Shown here piece by piece: positions 1 through 5,546 of a stretch of DNA of 6,331 bases (position 1 is its first letter; each line of letters opens with the position of its first letter). The notes under the pieces are model-generated. The model was not told the DNA's origin. It did no database searches and was given only the letters and a program-made list of their open reading frames with translations. Where the stretch lies: contig JAJYRX010000089.1 of NCBI GenBank assembly GCA_021793875.1, forward strand, positions 1 to 6,331. The letters are read 5' to 3'. The position numbers and the translations under genes are program-made. The DNA is from Pseudomonadota bacterium (lineage in GTDB: Bacteria > Pseudomonadota > Gammaproteobacteria > Burkholderiales > Burkholderiaceae_B).

Positions 1-1
1 C

Positions 2-1249
2 CCGCATCGACAGCGTCTAACAGGCCTTGAGCAAGAAAAAATAACAGAAGAGTATCGCAATATTATGGAAATTATTGCCGATTTGCTCGATATTCTTGCC
101 AGACCAGAGCGTGTTACCGCAATAATAGGCGAAGAGCTATTAGCGGTTAAAGAAGAGTTCTCTGTAAACGCAAAAGACGAGCGTCGTTCAACCATAGAAC
201 ACAATGCTACCGATCTTGATATTGAAGATCTTATAACACCTATGGATATGGTTGTTACGCTATCGCAGGCTGGCTATATAAAAAGCCAGCCCTTGTCCGA
301 ATATCGTTCTCAGCGTAGGGGTGGCAGGGGTAAGCTTGCTACCACTACTCGTGAAGATGACTGGGTAGAACAGCTGTTTATCGCAAATACACACGACCAC
401 ATACTATGTTTCTCTGATAGGGGTAGGGTCTACTGGCTTAAGGTTTGGGAGGTGCCTCAGGGTTCACGCAACTCCAGGGGGCGTCCAATAGTAAATATGT
501 TCCCATTGGTGCCCAACGAGAAAATAACAGCAGTGCTGCCGGTTAAAGACTTTGCACCAGACCAGTTTGTATTCATGGCAACTGCTCGTGGAACGGTCAA
601 AAAAACTAAGTTGTCCGATTTCTCTAATCCACGTAAAACAGGAATTATTGCAGTTGGTCTCGATGAAGGTGATTACCTTATAGGTGTCGATATAACCGAC
701 GGCACATACGATGTCATGCTTTTTTCTGATGATGGAAAGGCGGTAAGGTTTGCTGAATCTGATGTTCGTCACATGGGTCGTACAGCCCGTGGGGTGCGTG
801 GCATGAGAATCGATGAGGAACAATCTGTTATCGCAATGGTAGTCGCTAAAGATGAAACATTATCTGTTCTAACTGCCACTGAAAACGGGTTCGGTAAAAG
901 AACTCCCATCACAGAATACAGTAGGCACAACAGGGGTACAAAAGGTCTTATAGCAATACAGACCTCTGAACGTAATGGTAAAGTGGTTGGCGCCGTCCTG
1001 GTGTCCGAATCGGATGAAATAATGCTTATTACCAACGGTGGTGTATTGGTTCGTACCCGTGTTTCGGAAATACGTGAAATGGGGCGTTCAACCCAAGGGG
1101 TAACGTTAATTAATATAGACGACAACAGCCACCTTACTGGTGTGCGTCGTGTTGCTGAATCCGATATAGAACCAAACACCGAGGGCGAAGAAAACACATC
1201 TGAAGTTAATGGTGAAATTGAATCCGACCAAGGTACAAGCAATGATTAG
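2..1249 (+). CDS. gyrA: DNA gyrase subunit A, C-terminal part (5' truncated by window edge)
   Basis: This is the last 415 residues of the GyrA subunit of DNA gyrase, the cytoplasmic type II topoisomerase (GyrA2GyrB2) that introduces negative supercoils using ATP. The reading frame is open from base 2 and ends at TAG 1247-1249; the true start and the catalytic tyrosine lie upstream. It opens with the end of the coiled-coil segment (RLTGLEQEKI, DLLDILARPERV). It then enters the six-bladed beta-pinwheel that wraps DNA. The canonical GyrA box QRRGGRGK is intact at bases 311-334. Degenerate copies mark the later blades: NSRGRP, NPRKTG, GRTARGVRG, NRGTKG, GRSTQGV. The complete box and full blade set argue for GyrA rather than ParC. 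The last 32 residues (bases 1151-1246) are a tail with 11 Asp/Glu and no Lys/Arg. The final codons overlap the start of serC. Codon use is rich in AGG and ATA, like the neighbours. Confidence 0.97.
   Translation, partial: PHRQRLTGLEQEKITEEYRNIMEIIADLLDILARPERVTAIIGEELLAVKEEFSVNAKDERRSTIEHNATDLDIEDLITPMDMVVTLSQAGYIKSQPLSEYRSQRRGGRGKLATTTREDDWVEQLFIANTHDHILCFSDRGRVYWLKVWEVPQGSRNSRGRPIVNMFPLVPNEKITAVLPVKDFAPDQFVFMATARGTVKKTKLSDFSNPRKTGIIAVGLDEGDYLIGVDITDGTYDVMLFSDDGKAVRFAESDVRHMGRTARGVRGMRIDEEQSVIAMVVAKDETLSVLTATENGFGKRTPITEYSRHNRGTKGLIAIQTSERNGKVVGAVLVSESDEIMLITNGGVLVRTRVSEIREMGRSTQGVTLINIDDNSHLTGVRRVAESDIEPNTEGEENTSEVNGEIESDQGTSND
1230..1233 (+). promoter_or_regulatory. Ribosome binding site of serC inside gyrA
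   Basis: AAGG lies 8 nt before the ATG at 1242, within the codons for the acidic GyrA tail. It supports the 1242 start over the in-frame ATG at 1209, which would add 11 residues (MVKLNPTKVQA) absent from the SerC family. Confidence 0.6.
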
Positions 1250-2372
1250 GCCATGGAATTTTTCTGCTGGTCCTTCAGTTTTGCCTGAAGAGGTTCTTAG
1301 GCAAGCAGCCAGTGAAATGCTCGATTGGAATGGCAGTGGCATGTCCGTTATGGAAATGAGCCACCGTGGCAAACAATTTACCAGTATTAGAAATCAGGCG
1401 GAAGCCGACCTGCGTAGCCTGCTAAACATACCTGAAGAATTTGCTGTTTTGTTTATGCAAGGGGGAGCCACCGCTCAAAATGCCATATTGCCACTTAACC
1501 TACTAGGCTCTGGGCGTAGTAATAAGGCCGACTACCTTATCACTGGTAACTGGTCTGTTAAGTCGTACAAAGAAGCTAAAAAGTATGGCGATATATCAGT
1601 GGCTGCCACTTGCGAAGGTAACGCAACCATAAATGGCTCGCATCAGGAGCCCTGGACATGGTATCCAACACCTGAGCAATGGAATGTACGGCCTGACTCA
1701 TCATATGTACATATTTGTAGCAATGAAACCATAAGCGGTCTTGAGTTTGTTGACTGGCCCGACATGGCTGAATTAGGTGCTGCCAATGTTGCGCTTGTGG
1801 TCGACGCTTCTTCACACTTGCTATCCCGCCCAATAGACTTTTCTAAAGTTGATGTAGTGTATGCAGGTGCTCAAAAAAATGCAGGTCCTGCAGGGTTAAC
1901 TATAGTAATCATAAGGCGAAGCCTGCTTGGCGTTGGTTCTGAAACTTGTCCGTCCGTCTTCAGTTACAGTGCTGTAGATAAAGCCGACTCCATGCTCAAT
2001 ACACCGCCTACATATGCAATTTATATGGCTGGTTTGGTGTTTAAGTGGCTTATAAATCAGGGCGGTATTCAGGTAATCGAAAAACATAATATTGAAAAAG
2101 CAAGTTTGCTATATAACTACCTAGATCAAACCGAGTTTTATACTAATAAGGTAGCTCCGGCTTTCAGGTCACGCATGAATATTCCTTTTCACCTGCAAGA
2201 CAACTCACTAGAGCAGGCTTTTCTAGAGCAGGCTGAGCATGATGGTCTGTTGCAGCTAAAAGGGCATAAGAGTGTAGGTGGTATGCGTGCTTCTATATAT
2301 AACGCCATGCCATTAGAGGGTGTTAAGGCATTGGTTTCTTTTATGCAAGGGTTTGAACAACGCTATGGCTGA
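1242..2372 (+). CDS. serC: Phosphoserine aminotransferase
   Basis: SerC (376 aa) is a cytoplasmic class V, PLP-dependent aminotransferase that converts 3-phosphohydroxypyruvate and glutamate to O-phosphoserine. In proteobacteria it also makes 4-phosphohydroxy-threonine for PLP synthesis. The N-terminus MIRPWNFSAGPSVLPEEVL aligns directly with E. coli SerC (FNFSSGPAMLPAEVL), which fixes the start at 1242. Visible landmarks are SHRG with His41 and Arg42 (substrate phosphate/carboxylate), a QGGAT loop at 73-77, Trp104 that stacks on PLP, NETISG at 161-166, Asp188 (pyridine nitrogen) in VVDASS, and the Schiff-base Lys212 in GAQKNAGPAG. NTPPT and the C-terminal GGMRASIYNAMP are also present. It is about 14 residues longer than E. 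coli SerC, mostly in the 120-150 region. The start overlaps gyrA by 8 nt and the stop overlaps pheA by 8 nt, so translation is probably coupled on both sides. No dedicated promoter is evident. Family assignment is secure. Confidence 0.97.
   Translation: MIRPWNFSAGPSVLPEEVLRQAASEMLDWNGSGMSVMEMSHRGKQFTSIRNQAEADLRSLLNIPEEFAVLFMQGGATAQNAILPLNLLGSGRSNKADYLITGNWSVKSYKEAKKYGDISVAATCEGNATINGSHQEPWTWYPTPEQWNVRPDSSYVHICSNETISGLEFVDWPDMAELGAANVALVVDASSHLLSRPIDFSKVDVVYAGAQKNAGPAGLTIVIIRRSLLGVGSETCPSVFSYSAVDKADSMLNTPPTYAIYMAGLVFKWLINQGGIQVIEKHNIEKASLLYNYLDQTEFYTNKVAPAFRSRMNIPFHLQDNSLEQAFLEQAEHDGLLQLKGHKSVGGMRASIYNAMPLEGVKALVSFMQGFEQRYG
2208..2234 (+). repeat. Perfect 12-nt direct repeat within serC
   Basis: CTAGAGCAGGCT occurs at 2208-2219 and again at 2223-2234, spaced 15 nt, in frame, giving LEQA-F-LEQA. 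The surrounding protein has the same length as E. coli SerC here, so it is not an inserted tandem duplication. Confidence 0.85.
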
Positions 2373-3450
2373 TATTCTTTTACATCGTCTTAAACCACTC
2401 CGTGAGCGTATAGATGAAATAGATACTCAGCTGCTAGAGCTTCTGAATGAAAGAGCCAAAATAGCGCAAGAAGTTGGTAAGGTAAAAGAAGAGTTTGATG
2501 TTGAAGGGCCAGTTCTTAAGCCCGAACGCGAAGCACAAATATTACGTCGCTTGCAGTCATCAAATAAAGGGCCTTTTACCGATAATGCAATAGCGGCAGT
2601 ATGGTCAGAAATCATTTCCACATGCAGGGGGCTTGAAGAGGTAATTTCGGTTTCTTACTTAGGTCCTCAAGGCTCGTTTTCTGAGCAAGCAGCATATGAC
2701 CAGTTTGGGCATTACATAAACCCTGTAAGGTGTGATAGCTTCGATGAGGTTTTTCGTACTGTAGAAGCTGGGCAGTCCACAGTTGGCATAGTGCCGGTTG
2801 AAAACTCCACCGAGGGCGGTGTAAATAGAACACTAGACCTCTTATTGAATACCCCATTAAAAGTAATAGGCGAGCGCTCGGTAAAAATTGAGCACGAGCT
2901 TCTTGCGCAAAACAAGACCATGGAGGGCGTTAAGCGCATAATGGGTCATCCACAGGCTTTGGCTCAGTGCCAAGGTTGGCTTTTGAAACACTATCCCAAC
3001 CTTTCATTTGATGCAGCATCAAGCAATGCAGAAGCTGCACGTATCGCATCTGGTGATAGTACCGTAGCGGCAATTTCTAGTGCTGCTGCCGCTAAAATAT
3101 GGGGTTTAAAGGTGGTTGCGTCAGGCATTCAAGATCACCCACAAAACCGCACACGTTTTCTTGTTGTGGGTGATATGGAGACACCGCCTAGTGGTAGTGA
3201 TAAAACTAGCCTGATTCTTGCCGTACCAAACAGGGCTGGGGCGGTTTACGAGATGCTGTCGCCTTTGGCAAACTATGGTGTGTCAATGTCAAGGCTTGAA
3301 TCTCGGCCTGCCCGAACAGGTCAGTGGGAATATTATTTCTATGTAGACTTGCTTGGCCATGTACAAGATACAAACGTATCTAAAGCCCTTACAGAGCTTA
3401 AGAGTCAGGTGGCCTTCTATAAGGTTTTAGGTTCATATCCGCGGCAGTAG
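2365..3450 (+). CDS. pheA: Bifunctional chorismate mutase / prephenate dehydratase (P-protein)
   Basis: PheA (361 aa) rearranges chorismate to prephenate and then decarboxylates and dehydrates it to phenylpyruvate, the phenylalanine precursor. The start at 2365 gives MADILLHRLKPLRERIDEID, the usual AroQ beginning; the ATG at 2320 would only add serC-overlapping sequence. Residues 1-92 are the AroQ helical mutase, with Arg13, Arg30, Lys41, Arg55 and Glu56 matching E. coli Arg11, Arg28, Lys39, Arg51 and Glu52. Residues 96-269 are the dehydratase, starting SYLGPQGSFSE, with VPVENSTEGGV and the catalytic TRF at 263-265. Residues 282-355 are an ACT domain with NRAGAVYEML and ESRP (312-315), the motifs of the phenylalanine feedback site. 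The 8-nt overlap with serC leaves no room for the leader-peptide attenuator known upstream of E. coli pheA, so feedback inhibition through ACT is the likely control (inference). An AAGGG at 2347-2351 is 13 nt from the ATG, rather far, which suggests coupling to serC. Confidence 0.97.
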   Translation: MADILLHRLKPLRERIDEIDTQLLELLNERAKIAQEVGKVKEEFDVEGPVLKPEREAQILRRLQSSNKGPFTDNAIAAVWSEIISTCRGLEEVISVSYLGPQGSFSEQAAYDQFGHYINPVRCDSFDEVFRTVEAGQSTVGIVPVENSTEGGVNRTLDLLLNTPLKVIGERSVKIEHELLAQNKTMEGVKRIMGHPQALAQCQGWLLKHYPNLSFDAASSNAEAARIASGDSTVAAISSAAAAKIWGLKVVASGIQDHPQNRTRFLVVGDMETPPSGSDKTSLILAVPNRAGAVYEMLSPLANYGVSMSRLESRPARTGQWEYYFYVDLLGHVQDTNVSKALTELKSQVAFYKVLGSYPRQ

Positions 3451-3479
3451 CTAATCTTGCAGTCAGGCTTTACCGCCGC
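3441..3479 (+). other. Possible imperfect hairpin spanning the pheA stop codon
   Basis: Bases 3441-3449 can pair with 3471-3479 in 8 of 9 positions (one A-C mismatch), with a 21-nt loop. A competing 4-bp stem pairs 3472-3475 with 3482-3485. No T-run follows, so this is not a standard intrinsic terminator. The 52-nt gap 3451-3502 contains nothing else except the hisC ribosome binding site. Function is unknown and the pairing may be chance. Confidence 0.3.
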
Positions 3480-3490
3480 TACGGTTTAAT

Positions 3491-3495
3491 TGGAG
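3491..3495 (+). promoter_or_regulatory. Ribosome binding site of hisC
   Basis: TGGAG ends 7 nt before the ATG at 3503, the best-placed Shine-Dalgarno sequence in the window. It suggests that hisC, alone among the genes here, starts translation independently of its upstream neighbour. Confidence 0.75.
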
Positions 3496-3502
3496 TGTCT
3501 CA

Positions 3503-4645
3503 ATGAGCTCTTTAGATAACAATGAAGATCAGGGTCACAAGTTTAGCGCGCCCATTCATGTACAGGAAATAGCGCCTTACCAGGCTGGTAAGCCTATAGA
3601 TGAGCTCGCACGCGAATTTGGTCTCAATCCTGATGAAATCATAAAGCTGGCTTCTAACGAAAACCCACTTGGAGTACCAGAATCCGCTCGTAAGGCTATT
3701 ATCGAGGTTGTCGATGGCCTTGCTCGCTACCCGGATCCAAACGGCTTCTACCTTAAGTCGGCTCTATCTGAAAAATACAATGTTCCATCTTCATGGATAA
3801 CTTTGGGTAATGGGTCCAATGATCTACTTGAGCTAGCTTCTCTTGCTTTACTAACCCGCGGCGATGCTGTTGTTTATTCAAAGTATGCATTTGCGGTTTA
3901 TCATCTGGCCACCCAAGCAAGGGGTGCAAGGCATATAGTAGTACCAGCCGATGGTTATGGGCACGACCTAAACGCTATGTTTAATGCTATAGACGTAGAG
4001 ACACGGTTAGTGTTTATAGCTAATCCCAATAACCCTACGGGTACATTTCTTTCAGCCGACAAAATACAGTCTTTTCTAGAAAAGGTTAAAAAAGAGCACG
4101 GTGAGCGGGTGGCTGTAGTACTAGACGAAGCCTATACAGAGTATCTTGACCCGGAACTAAGGTTTGATAGCGTGCAGTGGGTGCGTCAGTTTCCTAATGT
4201 AGTGGTTACCCGTACATTTTCAAAGGCTTATGGTCTTGCGGGCTTGCGTATAGGTTTTTCTATAGCTCAGCCTCACCTTACCGACCTCATGAACCGGGTA
4301 CGTCAACCTTTCAACGTAAATACCCTTGGTCAGGTAGCCGCAGTAGCTGCGTTGTCCGACTACGACTATCTACAAAAAAGCTACGAGATGAACAAGCAGG
4401 GTTTAGAAATGCTACAGCAGGCATTTGAAAAACTGGGAATTGAGTATGAGCCAAGCTTTGGTAACTTTATATTAGCTAATTTTGGTGAGAAAGCTTCTGA
4501 CATACATATGGAACTATTACGTAACGGCATAATAGTACGGCCAGTATTTTCTGACGGGCTACCGCACTGTTTACGCATATCAATAGGCCTACCATCAGAA
4601 AACCAGAGGTTTATTGATGTTCTCACTAAAATACTAGACGCATAA
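3503..4645 (+). CDS. hisC: Histidinol-phosphate aminotransferase (possible broad aromatic aminotransferase)
   Basis: HisC (380 aa) is a fold-type I, class II PLP aminotransferase. Its family reaction converts imidazole-acetol phosphate and glutamate to histidinol phosphate. Landmarks in order are KLASNENPLG (48-57), RYPDPNG (75-81), GNGSNDLLE (102-110), NPNNPTG (174-180), Asp208 and Tyr211 in VVLDEAYTEY, the Schiff-base Lys241 in FSKAYGLAGLRIG, phosphate-binding Arg249, and Arg358 in LRISIG near the C-terminus. The first 17 residues are polar and poorly conserved, but TGGAG at 3491 supports the ATG at 3503. It sits between pheA and tyrA rather than in a his operon. In the comparable Pseudomonas supraoperon this paralogue is thought also to transaminate phenylpyruvate or 4-hydroxyphenylpyruvate. 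Such a role here is inference from position, and a second hisC elsewhere in the genome would strengthen it. Translation ends at tandem stops TAATAA. Confidence 0.94.
   Translation: MSSLDNNEDQGHKFSAPIHVQEIAPYQAGKPIDELAREFGLNPDEIIKLASNENPLGVPESARKAIIEVVDGLARYPDPNGFYLKSALSEKYNVPSSWITLGNGSNDLLELASLALLTRGDAVVYSKYAFAVYHLATQARGARHIVVPADGYGHDLNAMFNAIDVETRLVFIANPNNPTGTFLSADKIQSFLEKVKKEHGERVAVVLDEAYTEYLDPELRFDSVQWVRQFPNVVVTRTFSKAYGLAGLRIGFSIAQPHLTDLMNRVRQPFNVNTLGQVAAVAALSDYDYLQKSYEMNKQGLEMLQQAFEKLGIEYEPSFGNFILANFGEKASDIHMELLRNGIIVRPVFSDGLPHCLRISIGLPSENQRFIDVLTKILDA
3576..3592 (+). repeat. Short perfect inverted repeat near the 5' end of hisC
   Basis: CTTACCA (3576-3582) and TGGTAAG (3586-3592) form a 7-bp stem around a 3-base GGC loop, about 70 nt after the hisC start. 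It encodes the conserved PYQAGKP segment, so codon choice on a conserved motif may explain it. Confidence 0.6.
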
Positions 4646-4650
4646 TAATT

Positions 4651-5544
4651 ATGTCCCGCCCCGGTATTAACGCCACACTTAAGCCTCCAATAATTGCGGT
4701 TGTTGGTGTTGGACTCATAGGCGGTTCATTTGCGGCTGCTCTTAAGAAGTTTGGTGGTGCCAGCCATGTTATTGGGGTGGGTCGCCATGCTTACAGTTTA
4801 AATCAGGCTAAATCTCTTGGTCTTATAGACGAGGTGGCAACTCTTCCAGAAGCTGCTAAAAAAGCTAACGTAATAATGATATCTACACCTGTAGGTGTAA
4901 TACCTGACGTTATAGAGCAATTAAAGCCATTTATTAATACCAGCACCATCATTACAGACGCTGGTAGCACTAAACACGAAATAGTAAATAAAGCCCGAAA
5001 AATACTTGGAAGCAAATCTGGCCATTTTGTACCAGGGCATCCTATAGCAGGCTCCGAAAATGCTGGGCCTGAAGCTGCTAGCCCAGATTTGTTTAAAGAT
5101 CGTACTGTTGTTCTTACCCCTCTTGAAGAGAACTCGAGCGAATCTATAGATACCATAGTAAGTCTATGGGAGCAGTGCGGTGCCAGAATGGTAAGCATGG
5201 ATCCCGACATTCACGATAGAGCTTTAGCATCGGTTAGCCATGTGCCACATTTTTTGGCATCAGTATTTATGTGGCAAGTTGCTAGCGCTGACGATTCTGA
5301 TCTGCGTCTTACGCTTGCTGGTAGCGGCTTTCGGGACTTTACCCGCATATCGGCAGGCTCTCCAGAGGTTTGGCGTGATATTTTTCTGGCCAACCGTGAT
5401 GCAGTGCTTCTAGAATTGACCGAGTTCAAGGAGGCACTTGAACAAGCTAAAGCAGCGTTGATTAATTCAGATGCTAAATCTTTAGAGGAGTTCCTTGACA
5501 AAGCGGCCCTGGCTCGCCGTCTTTGGGGAAGCAGAACTAAATAA
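4651..5544 (+). CDS. tyrA: Prephenate/arogenate dehydrogenase
   Basis: TyrA (297 aa) oxidatively decarboxylates prephenate to 4-hydroxyphenylpyruvate, or arogenate to tyrosine, using NAD(P). The N-terminal Rossmann fold has GVGLIGGS (19-26). It is followed by STPVG (78-82), DAGSTK (103-108) and the active-site GHPIAGSE with His130, which corresponds to His147 of Aquifex TyrA. The helical C-terminal half carries HDRALASVSHVPHFLA (188-203) and GFRDFTRIS, with Arg232 as the expected substrate carboxylate binder, then WRDIFLANR. There is no fused chorismate mutase and no C-terminal ACT domain, so it is a stand-alone catalytic core. After the second beta strand the sequence reads GVGR (42-45), lacking the NAD-favouring Asp, so NADP use is possible. 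The ATG at 4651 is the only plausible start, because an in-frame stop lies at 4627. It follows hisC by 5 nt and has no recognisable Shine-Dalgarno sequence. Substrate preference cannot be read from sequence. Confidence 0.95.
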   Translation: MSRPGINATLKPPIIAVVGVGLIGGSFAAALKKFGGASHVIGVGRHAYSLNQAKSLGLIDEVATLPEAAKKANVIMISTPVGVIPDVIEQLKPFINTSTIITDAGSTKHEIVNKARKILGSKSGHFVPGHPIAGSENAGPEAASPDLFKDRTVVLTPLEENSSESIDTIVSLWEQCGARMVSMDPDIHDRALASVSHVPHFLASVFMWQVASADDSDLRLTLAGSGFRDFTRISAGSPEVWRDIFLANRDAVLLELTEFKEALEQAKAALINSDAKSLEEFLDKAALARRLWGSRTK

Positions 5545-5546
5545 AC

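Noticed and set aside
1087..1119. Possible promoter inside gyrA (TTCAAC with TAATAT or TATAGA)
   Set aside because: Only 3 of 6 and 4 of 6 matches to sigma-70 boxes; too weak to call in AT-rich coding DNA.
1209..1241. Upstream in-frame ATG giving serC 11 extra residues
   Set aside because: The extra residues are not part of the SerC family and 1242 has AAGG at 8 nt plus the family N-terminus.
769..1242. 157-codon open frame on the minus strand opposite gyrA (also 464-823, 119 codons)
   Set aside because: Opposite a clearly conserved gyrA frame; the translations show no recognisable domain and no own ribosome site. Shadows of gyrA.
3451..3502. Intrinsic terminator between pheA and hisC
   Set aside because: The hairpin potential is imperfect and no T-run follows; the next bases lead directly to the hisC ribosome site.
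4614..4646. Possible promoter before tyrA (TTGATG and CATAAT)
   Set aside because: The spacing is about 21 nt, too long, and any transcript would start within or after the tyrA start.
4884..4899. Inverted repeat TACACCT-GT-AGGTGTA resembling an operator
   Set aside because: It lies inside tyrA and encodes the conserved STPVGV motif; no promoter nearby, so most likely coincidental.
4803..5210. 135-codon minus-strand open frame opposite tyrA (and 5211-5501)
   Set aside because: Shadow of tyrA codons; low-complexity Ser/Thr/Arg translation with no motif.
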